Assembly (NCBI GenBank): GCA_030068075.1
Contig: CM057830.1
Coordinates: 24,212,247 to 24,276,246, forward strand
Source: Paguma larvata
Taxonomy: Eukaryota > Chordata > Mammalia > Carnivora > Viverridae
Length of the DNA stretch: 64,000 bases
Direction: 5' to 3'
Shown here: one piece after another, positions 1 through 10,499 of the stretch
How the letters are laid out: every line of letters starts with the position of its first letter
Numbering within the stretch: the stretch's first letter is position 1
Position numbers and translations under genes: made by a program
Notes under the pieces: model-generated
Database searches by the model: none
Seen by the model: the letters and a program-made list of their open reading frames with translations, nothing else
Told to the model about the DNA's origin: nothing

Positions 1-762
1 TCTTGATTTCCAAAGAACATTTAATAACCTCATTAAATATTGTCCAATGAAGACAGAATACAAAAAAAAAATCTAGTGCTGTATTAAGTTAGGGGTTTCT
101 GCAAGTTAGAGCATGGACTGAATTCTGGTTGTTTCTATAAAATAGGATTAAAAAAAAGACAAAAGTTTCATATCCTCATAGCTCCGCAGTATCATTACTA
201 AACGATTTTCATTAAAAGAAGTGACTAAAAGTAATAATCTTTGACTTAGAACAAATATTTAACTTTTATGATAGAAATGTAAACAGAATATTGATTTGTG
301 ATTTCTCAATGTTCTTTCTTGCTGAAGGACAGCTATTTTTGACCTGTAATCAGGATAAACATAGGGCAGCAATAAGGACACACGGACAGGAAAGATAAGC
401 TGCGACATAAACCTTATTCGGAGAAGAGAAAATAAAGCATGGCACCATTAAACTTCTAATGCTAAAGAGTTTTTTCTATTAATTCAGGAAACAAAGCTTT
501 GTAGAAGTCACTAGGGTTGACCTTCTTTTATTCTTTAGCAGAATAAGAGTCTTCTCTCGTTTAGTTGATGTCCCCTTTCTTCTGGACTCCAAGGTCGAGG
601 GACTGGACGAGTTGATATACAGTCACTCTGGGCACCCGGGGAAAAAACAATAGGTGTGCAATTTACAGACAATTGCTAATAAAGATACAACCTTCCTTTG
701 TTGGGCGTTTCACACGCAGATCACGTAACCTGTCAGGGATAAGTCATCAGCAATGACAAGGT
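1..762. other. intergenic, nothing recognised
   Basis: AT-rich DNA with no convincing open frame, splice signals or repeat consensus that I recognise. Confidence 0.5.
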
Positions 763-889
763 TTATTTTTTTATTTCAGTTTTTAGTCTGTTTTATTTTA
801 TTTTTTCTCTTAAGTAGGCTCCATGCCCAACTCATGACCCTGAGATTGAGAGCCTCATGCTCTGCCGACGGAGCCAGCCAGGCGCCCCT
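763..889 (-). repeat. CAN-type SINE, short form, minus strand
   Basis: Read on the minus strand it starts with the tRNA-like head (complement of GAGCCAGCCAGGCGCCCC at the right end) and passes through a GAGCATGAGGC-type segment into an A-rich tail, seen as T-rich DNA at 763-810. The CT-rich block of the long form is absent. It lies immediately beside the U6 pseudogene. Confidence 0.85.
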
Positions 890-924
890 TAAGTTTTTAT
901 TTTCATTCCATTTAGTCAAAGTAC

Positions 925-1023
925 AAAAATCTGGATCGCTTCACAAGTTTGCGTGTCATCTCGCCCAGGGGCCGTGCTAATCTGTCTGTAGCGGTCCGGG
1001 TTTAGTGTGTGTGCCATGAGCAC
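925..1023 (-). pseudogene. U6 snRNA pseudogene
   Basis: U6 is the spliceosomal small nuclear RNA transcribed by RNA polymerase III. On the minus strand this segment follows U6 over nearly its full length: a 5' GTGCTC start, a GATTAGCACGGCCCCTGG-like central block (GATTAGCATGGCCCCTGC in functional U6), a GATGACACGCAAA-like block and a GAAGCG-like 3' segment. The 5' stem-loop is shortened, and several substitutions and small indels are present, including within the conserved central region. The T run expected at the 3' end is reduced to a few bases. This is a decayed retrotransposed copy, as is common for U6 in mammals. I see no proximal sequence element or TATA box set up as in active U6 genes. 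Confidence 0.88.
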
Positions 1024-1926
1024 AGCGGCAATGTGTTTCAATCACATAGGCTAACTACACGGGGATACTCGGCTTTGTACTAAGTGTAGTTGGACGTGTG
1101 CTTTGCTGCGTCCCTTCTTTCCTCATGGTGGATAGAGAGGGAGGAAACGGGAGAGAGAGGCAAGGGTGAGAGGAATGTTCTAGTAGGCCTGTTTGGAGAA
1201 AGGCAGGTGTGTGTTCCCTAGTCCTCTCCCCAAACCAACACACACGCCCACATTACATACAGAGCCCCATGCAGATGAAAGGTCTTTATGTTGCCTTGAA
1301 AATGACATAGTAATTGTGTGTTTCTTGGTTGCCTTTCCCTGGATTTAAATGCCCAAAGCCATGCAAAATTGCCACTCCTTCTCCCGCCCCAGTCCGTCCC
1401 CATCCTGTGCTCTCCCGACATCATTCCCTTGTGAATCAACCACCCTAGAGGCTGCCACCTGGTTTCTAATTCTTTTCACCTTTAAACCAAATTAAAAAGA
1501 ACATTACACTGGAGAAAAAAGCCACACCAATTAATTGGCAAGTGAATATTTGCTAAGAGACTGTGTTGGATCCACCCCTTTACCTGATACCAAGTACATC
1601 ACTAACCTTGTTCTCTGCCAACCTGGTAGGGACAGCCACCTCAGCCTTGAGGCTTTGCCCATCCCTCTGAAATGCCCGCAAGTCGGCATTTTGTCTCCAC
1701 TTTAAAGGGTAAAACTTCTGGAACTAGGAGTCCAAAGACATGCACTTAAGTTCTGGCTTTGTTCCCTCAAAACCCGTACCACCTCTCTAAGCAGATCGCT
1801 CTTGTTCATGATTAATCTCTTCTATCTTGATTCACATTAGCTCCGCTTCAGATGGCGATATTTTTTTCTGACCTCATTTTCAAATTCTGAGTTGAATACT
1901 ACTAAGGCCACAAAATTAGAAGGGAT
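1024..1926. other. intergenic, nothing recognised
   Basis: Unique-looking sequence. The short open frames here lack splice context, codon bias or recognisable domains. Confidence 0.45.
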
Positions 1927-2145
1927 GGGGTGCCTGGGTGGCTCAGTCGGTTAAGCGGCCGACTTCAGCTCAGGTCATGATCTCACGGTCTGCGAGTTCG
2001 AGCCCTGCGTCAGGCTCTGTGCTGATGTCTCAGAGCCTGGAGCCTGCTTCAGATTCTGTATCTCCCTCTCTCTCTGTCCTTCCCCTGTTCATGCTCTATC
2101 TCTATGTCTCTCAAAAATAAATAAACGTTAAAAAATTTTTTTTAA
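1927..2145 (+). repeat. CAN-type SINE, long form, plus strand
   Basis: Full-length copy: GGGGTGCCTGGGTGGCTCAG head, tRNA B-box-like GAGTTCGAGCC, CT-rich block, AATAAATAAA and A-rich tail. Flanking TSDs AAAATTAGAAGGGA lie at 1912-1925 and 2146-2159, so both edges are well defined. Confidence 0.95.
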
Positions 2146-2380
2146 AAAATTAGAAGGGACGATAAGATTTAGGGGGAAAATTATATAATTGTTCACAAAA
2201 AAGTGCACTCGAGACCTTAGAAAATACCCAGTGTTCCTAAACAATAGGATTTTGTTTAATCGTAGAGGTAATTTCTCTTATTATCCTCAAAGTAACTTTT
2301 ACTCCTTAATTTTGCATGGGATTTCCACTTCAAGTCAAATTGTATTGTCCCTTCCTTTCCCTACTTAAATCTTCAGAGTA

Positions 2381-2383
<3 letters not shown>

Positions 2384-2425
<42 letters not shown>
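2384..2425. repeat. (GT)n microsatellite
   Basis: About 20 GT dinucleotides ending in a short GC interruption. Likely length-polymorphic. Confidence 0.95.
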
Positions 2426-2927
2426 ACACATGTATATACATCAAGAAAATGTTGCTAACTCGCACCATTTGTTAGTGAAGAGTGATGATAAATGCTTCAG
2501 CAGATGTTCTGGTGAGTGATAGCTTTCTCCAGAAGTATGCCGAGGATGAAGTACTATGGATATTTTCACCCTAGGGATGTTTATGTTGGTGGATGAAGGA
2601 CTCCACGAAAGAGCAAAAGCCCCGATGCAGATATAGGGATAGCAAATACATCTTAAAATTTAAAATGGGGGAGGAGAGATAAAGGGATTGAGCAACTGGG
2701 AGTCCTCTTGGCTTCCAGGTTCAAGGCAGGTACGAAACTAGCCTATCTAGCCTAACAGGTTTTCCTTCCGGCTACACTAGCGAGAGATATTGTCAGCCTG
2801 ACATTGTAAAGTCACATTCATCCTCATCAGATAAATGACTCTCATACCAGTCCCTCTGCCTCACGTTGGGACCATCCTTGTGTTGTCCCAGAAGTCATCA
2901 TTGTCCTGACATCCTATGATAGGCAAA
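2426..2927. other. intergenic, nothing recognised
   Basis: No repeat consensus or gene signal recognised. Confidence 0.4.
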
Positions 2928-3290
2928 ATAATGGTCCCCCCCCCAACACATGTCCATGTTCTGATTGCTGGAGTTTTTACATATATATCTTTATGTGGCA
3001 AAGGGGAATTGAGGTTGGGGGTTGAATAAAGATTGCTAATCCCTTGATATTATGATAGGGAATTTTTCCTGGATTATTTGGTAGGCCCAGTTTAATCACA
3101 AGGGTCATTAAAAATGGAAAAAAGAGGGGCACCTGGGTGGCTCGGTCCAATCAGTGTCTGACTTTTGATTTGGGGATCCATTTTGTACTTCTGACCTCAA
3201 AACCGTCAGGTAGTAAATGTGTGTTTCCTGAAGGCACTAAGTTTGTGATGATTTGTTACAGCAGCAGCAGGAAACTAAAGCGGGCCCCAT
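2928..3290 (+). repeat. MaLR (MLT1-like) LTR fragment, split by a SINE piece
   Basis: The left part reads like an MLT1-type LTR (GGTAGGCCCAGTTTAATCAC region). The right part carries the typical MLT1 3' end, a CTTCTGACCTCAAAACCGT segment followed by GATGATTTGTTACAGCAGC. A truncated CAN SINE at about 3126-3178 separates the two parts. The subfamily name is not certain. Confidence 0.7.
3126..3178 (+). repeat. truncated CAN SINE head
   Basis: Only the first roughly 50 bases of the SINE (GGGGCACCTGGGTGGCTCGG) are present. There is no CT block or A tail, so the copy is 3'-truncated within the MaLR LTR. Confidence 0.8.
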
Positions 3291-3745
3291 TTGGCTTGTT
3301 GATGATATTTTTTCATTTAATGTTTTTACTTTCTTGGATCTTTAATTTAAAAACGAGGTTTTCTGTCCTTCCTCGCCAATCCTGCCCCTCTAAGCTTATA
3401 ATGTAATATTTATTCTTCCCCAGGTTTTTTAAATGAAAAATTTCACTTTGCAACTTGTCTTTTTCACTTAAAATTCTCTGGACGGTTTTTTAGGTCACTT
3501 CAGCTGTAACTCAATATAAAAGTTAAATATTTATTCCTTCGATCAGAGCACTATTAAGAAAATATATGGAAAAGTATAAAGCCGAAACAAGAAACAAAGA
3601 AAAAATTATTAGCCCATGACTGTATGACCTACGGTAAAGTCTGCTGATGATTTTAAAATATCAGTAGTAGATTTAAATAGGTAGAAAGTCCATATTGTAC
3701 AGATGAGTACGAGATAGTAAGTAAAAGCTTTCTTCTTTTCCTTCC
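3291..3745. other. intergenic, nothing recognised
   Basis: AT-rich, no recognised features. Confidence 0.4.
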
Positions 3746-3835
3746 TCCATATGACTCTTGATCTCAGGGTTGTGAGTTCGAGCCCCATTTTGGGCATAGA
3801 GATTACTTTAAAAATAATAATAATAAAATTTTTTT
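3746..3835 (+). repeat. CAN SINE, 5'-truncated short form
   Basis: Starts inside the tRNA-like part (ACTCTTGATCTCAGGGTTG), continues with GAGTTCGAGCCCCATTTTGG and GTAGAGATTACTT-like sequence, and ends in an (AAT)n/A-rich tail. Confidence 0.8.
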
Positions 3836-3884
3836 AATTTTAAAAAGGATCGAAGTGTATCACAATTACAAACAGTAAGTGTCT

Positions 3885-4235
3885 CCGTCCATTTGGACTG
3901 CCTTGGGCTGCCTTAATGAAACACCTCAGACGAGGTGGTTTGTAGAAAACAAAAAAATTATTGCTCGCAATTCTGAAGGCTGAGAAGTCCAAGATCAAAG
4001 CACCAGGATTCAAGAGCCCGCTTCCCGGTTCATGTGTCTTCTCACTGAAACCTCACATGGCAGGAGGGACAAGGGAGCTCTCTGGGAACTTTTATAAGGG
4101 CCCTAGTCCCATTCACGAGGGCTCTGCTTCATGACCTAATCACTTCCCAGAGGCCCCAGCTCCAAACACCATCACACTGGGGATTAGGTTTCAATATTGA
4201 ATTTTGGGAAACAGAGACTTTCAGTCTATAGCAGT
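3885..4235 (-). repeat. MaLR-type solo LTR, minus strand
   Basis: On the minus strand it ends with the MST/MLT1-type tail: a segment complementary to GAAGGCTGAGAAGTCCAAG, an AATAA-like poly-A region, and a terminal GCAGCCCAAGGCAGTCC-like segment. The remaining body (CCTCACATGGCAGGAGGGAC, TTTATAAGGGCCCTAGTCCC) matches the same LTR class. Confidence 0.7.
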
Positions 4236-4444
4236 AAATAAGCCACAGTGTACAGATGTAAAACAATAATAATAATAATAAGGAGAACAATAATGCACAG
4301 CCCTGAAGGAGAATCTTATTGATCCCTGACTTTTTAAATAAATTTTCATAGTTTTATGAAATAAAAACTTTTTCATTACATCAAGTCAAATCAAAATATT
4401 CAAATGAAGGGAGTAACCCTTGCTTAAAAATTATTTCTTATTTC

Positions 4445-4648
4445 AGGGTGACTGGGTGGCTCAGTCAGTTAAGTGTCTGACTCTTCATCTTGGTTCAGGT
4501 CATGATCTCATGGTTCATGAGTTCAAGCCCCATGTTGGGCTCTGTGCTGACAGCATAGAGCCTGCTTGGGATTCTGTCTCTCCCTCTGTCTGCCCCTTAC
4601 TCACTTGCTCTCTCTCTCTCAAAATAAATAAATAAACTTAAAAAAACT
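4445..4648 (+). repeat. CAN-type SINE, long form, plus strand
   Basis: Head CTGGGTGGCTCAGTCAG, B-box-like GAGTTCAAGCC, CT-rich block, AAATAAATAAATAAAC tail. Confidence 0.93.
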
Positions 4649-4649
4649 A

Positions 4650-5775
4650 TTTCCTATTTAGCAACAGGGTCGTTTCCAATCCTATGGCTTATACTATGAT
4701 TTTTATAAGGCTGATATCAATATCATTCAATTGTATCAATTGTTTACTTGTTTTCTGTATTTACTTCCACATATTTATATGGTCCTAACATTTGTCATTT
4801 CTAATGGGAATGTTAATTCATTGCTTAAACATATCACAGTCTGCCTAGCAATTGCTCCACGGTGGTTTTTCAGATAACTTTTCAATTTCGACTGGAATTC
4901 TATTAGCCAGGTATAAAAATAGCTTTCTTTCCCACAACTCTGTCAACAAAGAACCTATTTAAATTGATTTATTTTTACTCATTAAACATAGTTAAGATGA
5001 CACCTCAAAGTTGCTCTAATTCACAAAATTTGAAATTCTTCTGGAAGCTTAACTTTTGAATAACATTTGATTTATTTCTTCTTATATAACCATACGTTCG
5101 TAGTCTTTAACCATGTTTCCATTAGAAAGTAGTTGTTGCCTTTATTTACCAATATCTCTCTTGCTTACATATTTTGGGGCTAAAATTTCTGTTCATACAC
5201 AGCAGTTACAAGTATCTTTCTCATTCAGTTGTTTTCATTTTATTATTCATCGTTGTGGGAAAACATTTCATTTCTTATTATATCCATTTTACCACAGGTA
5301 TTTTTATTACTTTCATTATCAAAAAATTATGTCCCTTCTACTACCAACTTAAGATCCATTTTCTTCTAACTTTGTTTGTGAATGGCTTTTTAATATTTAA
5401 CTCTAACTAATTCGAAATATATTTAGGATGTAATGCAAGTTACTTCTGCAAATTTCTTTTTCTGCATTTTCATATTCATTTTTTAAAGCACTTGTTAGTG
5501 ATTCATTTTTATTTGTGTCACTGGTTGTAGCATATATTGACATCTTAAAATGTTACTAGTGTACTTGTTATAGCTTTTCTACCTTATTATCCTCTTTTCT
5601 CTACTTAAAATAGTACCCAAAAATTAGGACAACGATTTCAAGGTTTGGCAGAGTAAATACTACACTGTTACGTTTTCTTCTAAAAGTATTGCTTGGTTGC
5701 CATGTTTCTTCGTAAAAAGTTTTCAGATAGTCAAGTTCCATTAAGCACAGTGTTGTTATTTTATATTTTATTTTA
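4650..5775. other. AT-rich intergenic, nothing recognised
   Basis: Two overlapping open frames around 5113-5410 are low-complexity, AT-driven and lack gene signals. Parts may be very old L1 DNA, but I cannot align them by eye. Confidence 0.35.
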
Positions 5776-5779
5776 TTTT

Positions 5780-5997
5780 ATTTTATTTATTTTTAAATTT
5801 ATTTATTTGCCTTGAGAGAGACAGACAGAGCACAAGTGGGAGAGAGGCAGAGAGAGAGGGAGACGCAGAATCCGAAGCAGGCTCCAGGCTCTGAGCTGTC
5901 AGCGCAGAGCCCAATGCGGGGCTCGAACCCATGAACTGTGAGATCATGACCTGAGCCAAAGTCAGATGCTTAACTGACTGAGCCCCCCAGGAGCCCC
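5780..5997 (-). repeat. CAN-type SINE, long form, minus strand
   Basis: Left T-rich tail TTTATTTATTTTTAAATTTA, AG-rich block GAGAGAGACAGACAGAG, tRNA-like GGGGCTCGAACCCATGAAC, ending TGAGCCCCCCAGGAGCCCC. Confidence 0.93.
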
Positions 5998-5999
5998 TG

Positions 6000-7725
6000 T
6001 TGCTGTTTTATTCAGTAATGAATTAAATCTATAAATCAACTCGTGAAATATGTTCTTTATTATATTATCTTCCCAAACAAGAGCATATGTCTTTCTTGTG
6101 GTCAGGATTCTCATTTCTGCTGTTAAAGGTGTCCGTTCCTATTTTATAAGTTACAGATGTCCCTCATCAGATGAGTACCTAAACAGTTAATGTTTTTATT
6201 ATCGTCCACATTTCTGAAGCATGGATCATGCAGACTTTGTTTTCACCACACGGTCACTTAACAGTTTGCTGTTTGTGCAGCACTTTCCTATCCGTTATCT
6301 CAGTCGAGCCTCACACCAACCTCTGCGAGGCAGGTCAAGTCCCAGACTTGTGACTCCAGACATGAACACATGGAAGAACTTAGCCCAAGGTCCCTGAGCC
6401 AATAACCGCTGAAAATAAGTCTCAAGCTTCAATCTAGAACCCTCTCAACTTCCTTTTTGGATTGCCTAAGAAAATAGTGACATTCCAAGTGTTTTCTTTG
6501 TTATTATTACCTTACTGAAATTTCCTTTAGATCAATAAAAATTCACGAAGGCTTACGTGGTGCAGGAAAAAGCACAAAAATCCCAGCACCGTCATATGTC
6601 ACGGCTGTAACTGTACTGTTTGTGCTGATAAGTTTGTGCTGATAAACAAAGATGAGCTTTGTTTTCTCATCTGTGAAATCAGAACCCCAACTTTCACGTC
6701 CACTCTGCAAGGTTTCACAGATAAAAGGGCATCATATATATGAAAATCCCCAAGAAATGTTACCAGGCAAAATCACCAAATTTCTCTTAATCGTAATTTT
6801 TAATTCAGGTACTAAGGAGTGATCGCCAAGGTTTCTTCCGACACAAATATATTCCGTCATTCCAGGCTCTTAATTAGGGGAGCAATTTGCATGTAATTTA
6901 AGGTACAGTATCCTTACTTGCTAATTGTACTTTCCATCTTTTACTGAGGGTGGCAGTGCTCGCCTCTGTAGATGCCAGAATTTTTGGAGTTCCAACAATC
7001 GTGTTAGATTTCACGAAACCCTGATTACGTCTGCTACGTGTCGTCTTTGGCGTGTGTACATTTTTAAGTGGAAATGCAGTGAATATGTTAGAATATATAA
7101 TATCCTCTTTTTTTAAGGTGCATCATTGGGATGTCACTGGCCCTGAGGTCAGATTTCCTGTCAGGTGACTTCTGCAACCCCGAGCCAATTCTTTACGCTT
7201 GAAGGTTACGACATTTTTGTTGGCTGTCATCGCCGTGTCCCTGTCAGTTCTTTAAATAGGTTAGAGGCCATTGTGCACGTAGACGTCCCTTTTTTGTTGC
7301 TTATGTAAATAGCAGCATGAAGAGATTAAGGCACCGACCTGCCTGCTAGACACTGAACTTTGCATGCGTTTGTAAGTAGAGTTAGTCTTGGGCAAAAAGT
7401 GTGAAGATTTATGTCCAGCTCCCATCTTTTCTCCTGTATCCTCTCTTTGACCTTTTGTCCAGATCTCTCCTACCAGGAGGAGCCAGATCTGAGAGGCAAA
7501 ATTTAGGGGAAAGAGCACAGTGTTGGCATCAAAAAAAACTCTGTCGTCATCCTTACTCTCTTACTTTGAGTTCGATTGACCCCAAATTGACCTGGTTTCC
7601 TCACTTATAAACAGGGGTGAAAGATAGCTTATTGAAGGTCGCCAGAAGATAAAACAAATAGGAAAGTGTTTATGTAATTTATACCTTTAGGTTATTAATA
7701 GACCAATATCTAACCATAAATATTT
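6000..7725. other. intergenic, one MIR-like patch
   Basis: Around 6245-6450 the pattern TTATCTCAGTCGAGCCTCAC followed by a GCGAGGCAGGTCAAGTCCC-like segment resembles an old MIR. No gene signals were recognised in the rest. Confidence 0.4.
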
Positions 7726-7729
7726 TATG

Positions 7730-8390
7730 TACTGCTCCTTACAGCCATTTGTGAATCACCCCAGTACCTTTGCACATACTGTGCACATACTGTGCTGTGC
7801 TGCAATGACTTCTGCCTTTGACCTTCAGGATGCTGATTCTAGAAGGCTAGTTAGAATAACCCTCTTAGAGACTCCAATAGCACTTAATGCTTACTTCCAT
7901 TTAGTCTTTACCACACTTCGCAATTCCCGTTTACCTGTCTGCGTTTCCCTCTAGACCAAGTAGAGTCTTTTGGGAACAGAGACTTTGAGGACATGCATTT
8001 TTATAGGTCCAGATAAAATATAAGACATCCAATAGTTAACTAATACACAGGGAAGAGGAGGGAAAGAATGGATAAGACAAGTATAGGGGAAATGATACTA
8101 TAAGACAGACTATGAGATGTACTGTGGGAGGTGAAGTAGGAACAGGGCGTATTTGCTTGAGGAATCCACTTCATGGAAGGAGAGAACCTGGAGACAGGCA
8201 AATATGGGAGAGCCAGCATCCTAGATGCTGGGAACGGCACGAAGGCCCAGGACAGGCGAAAGGGCAGGATGTCTTTGGGGAACAGAAAGCACACTCATCA
8301 GCAAGGGGTAGAGTGCAGATGCGGAAGTTGTGGGGGACGCGGCTGGAAAGGTAAACAGGAGCTTATTCTGAATTCGGAGATGAGGAAGTT
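7730..8390. repeat. L2-like ancient LINE fragments
   Basis: A segment near 7750-8000 resembles the antisense or 3' part of L2 (CTAGACCAAGTAGAGTC then TTTTGGGAACAGAGACTTTG). Near 8200-8340, GAACGGCACGAAGGCCCAGG recalls the L2 block about small amounts of common sequence before the 3' end. The match is by eye and heavily diverged. Confidence 0.4.
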
Positions 8391-8633
8391 TAGAGAGTTC
8401 CCGCTGCTGCTTGGCCCTTGTCCACTTCTTCCCCTAAGTGCTCAGAACAAGCTCCGCCTCCCTTTCTCCTGCCGCTTACAGTCAGGCCGCAGCCTCCTTT
8501 CCGCCATTAGCAGCCAGCTTGCTTCAGGAGCGTCTTGTGGGGCCAAGCCCTGCCAATGAGTGACTCTCATTGCCTCTTCCTCCTTCCTTCAGTTTACACT
8601 TGCTGGCTCTTCTGACTTTGTCACCCTGACTTA

Positions 8634-9535
8634 TCTTTTTTTAACAATTTATTGTCAAATTGGTTTCTATATGACACCCAGTGCTCATCCCAACAAGTGC
8701 CCTCCTCAGTGCCCGTCACCCACTCTCCCCCGTCCCATAGCCCCCTCAACCCTCAGTTTGTTCTTAGTATTTAACAGTCCCTTCTGCTTTGTCTCTCTCC
8801 CTCTCTGTGGCTTTTTTTTTCTTTCCCCTCTTCCCCTCCCCCCTGGTTTTCTGCTAAGTCTCTCAAAGTCCACCTATGCATGGAAACATATGGTATCTCT
8901 CTTTCTCTGACTGACTTACTTCACTCAGTATAATACCCGCCAGTTCCATCCATGTTGCCACACATGGCCAGATTTCATTCTTCCTCATTGCCAGGTAGTA
9001 GTCCATTGTATATACGTACCATAACTTCTTTATCCACTCGTCAGTTGATGGACACTTAGTCTCTTTCCATGATTTGGCTATTGTCGAAAGTGCTGCTGTG
9101 AACATCGGGGTACACGTACCCCTATGCATCAGCACTCCTGTGTCTCTTGGGTAGATTCCTAGCAGTGCTATTGCTGGGTCATAGGGTAAGTCTATTTCCA
9201 TTTTTTTTGAGGAACCTCCACACAGTTCTCCACAGTGGCTGCACCAGTTTGCATTCCCACCAACAGTGCAAGAGGGTGCCTGTTTCTCCACATCCCCGCC
9301 AGCATCTATAGTTTCCTGATTTATTCATTTTAGCCACTCTGACCAGTGTGAGGTGGTATCTCAGTGTGGTTTTGATTTGTGTTTCCCTGATGATGAGTGA
9401 CTTTGAGCATCGTTTCATGTGTCTGTTGGCCATCTGAATGTCCTCTTTGGAGAAGTGTCTATTCATATCTTCTGCCCGTTTCTTCACTGAATTATTCATT
9501 TTTCGGGTGTGGAGTTTGGTGACTTCTTTATAGAT
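8634..9535 (-). mobile_element. L1 3' end, 5'-truncated, minus strand
   Basis: A carnivore-type L1 with its 3' end at the left: the T tract at 8637-8643 is the complement of the poly-A tail, followed by 3' UTR-like pyrimidine-rich DNA. Further right, the minus-strand frames encode the C-terminal part of ORF2, the L1 endonuclease/reverse transcriptase polyprotein, beyond the catalytic domain (for example CPSTDEWIKKLWYVYTMDYY at about 8980-9040). The frame is broken around 9180-9290, so the copy is dead as well as truncated. It faces the plus-strand L1 at 9718-10495 head to head. Confidence 0.88.
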
Positions 9536-9717
9536 TTAAACAATCAGAATCTACTCTGCGGACATCAGTCTGCCCTGAATTTTATTTTTTAAAATGGTTA
9601 TGCAATTTTTACATGATCCATACATGAGAAATAAACAGATAAATTGAAGCATAATGAATTGCCAACTGAGTCATTTAGACAAGTGGGATGGGGTGTGGGT
9701 GCAGAAAGCAGTGGGTT

Positions 9718-10497
9718 TATTAACAACACACGAAATAACAGGTGTTGGCAGGGATGCAGAGAAAGGGGAACCCTCTTGCATTGTTGGTGGGAATGCAAGC
9801 TGGTGCAGCCACTCTGGAAAACAGTCTGGAGTTTCCTTAAAAAACTAGAAATAGAACTACCCTACTATCCAGCACTTGCACTATTAGGTATTTACTCAAA
9901 GGATGCAAAAATATAGATTCAAGGGGGTACATGCACCCCAGTGTTTATAGCAGCAGCATCAACGATAGGCAAGCTATGAAGACAGCCCAAATGTCCATAA
10001 CTGATGAATGGATAAAGAATTTTTATGGAATATATATACAGTGGAATATATATACAATGGAACACACACACACACACATATACTCAGCCATCAAAAAGAA
10101 TAAAATCTTGCCATTTGCAATGACATGGATGAAACTAGAATGTATTATGCTAAGTGAAATAAGCCCATCAGACAAAGACAAATACCATATGATTTCACTT
10201 ATATGTGGAATTTAAGAAACACAACAGATGAACATATGGGAAAGAGAAGAAAAAATAGAGAGAAGAAAACAAATCACAAGAGACTCTTAAGGATAAAGAA
10301 CAAACTGAGGGTTGGTGGAGGGAGGTGGGTGGTGGATGGGCTAGATGGGTGATGAGTGCCTAAGGAGGGCGCTCGTTGTGATGATCAGTGGGTATCATAT
10401 GTAAGTGATGAATCACTGAATTCTACTCCTAAAACCAGTATTGCACTGTATGTTGGCTAACTAAAATTTTTAAAAAATTATATAAATAAAAAGGAAA
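9718..10497 (+). mobile_element. L1 3' end, 5'-truncated, plus strand
   Basis: Begins in the ORF2 C-terminal region (GGTGTTGGCAGGGATGCAGA), continues through the tail of ORF2 with frame breaks, a (CA)n-bearing interruption near 10060, and the L1 3' UTR (GAACAAACTGAGGGTTGGTG, GTATTGCACTGTATGTTGGC), ending in an A-rich TATAAATAAAAAGG tail. Several stops and indels show it is inactive. Confidence 0.88.
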
Positions 10498-10499
10498 CA

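Noticed and set aside
1938..2120. Recurrent frame of about 60 codons starting Met-Ala-Gln-Ser-Val-Lys (also at 16638, 57762, 62558 and 62983)
   Set aside because: It is the translation of the CAN SINE body in either genomic orientation; recurrence follows copy number, not a gene family.
2384..2425. GT repeat as a possible regulatory or CRISPR-like array
   Set aside because: A plain dinucleotide microsatellite without spacers.
3746..3835. tRNA gene-like A/B box words in many short repeats
   Set aside because: They belong to tRNA-derived SINEs with CT blocks and A tails; no intact cloverleaf gene seen.
8863..9291. 142-codon minus-strand protein-like frame
   Set aside because: It is the C-terminal end of L1 ORF2 in a 5'-truncated element, not a host gene.
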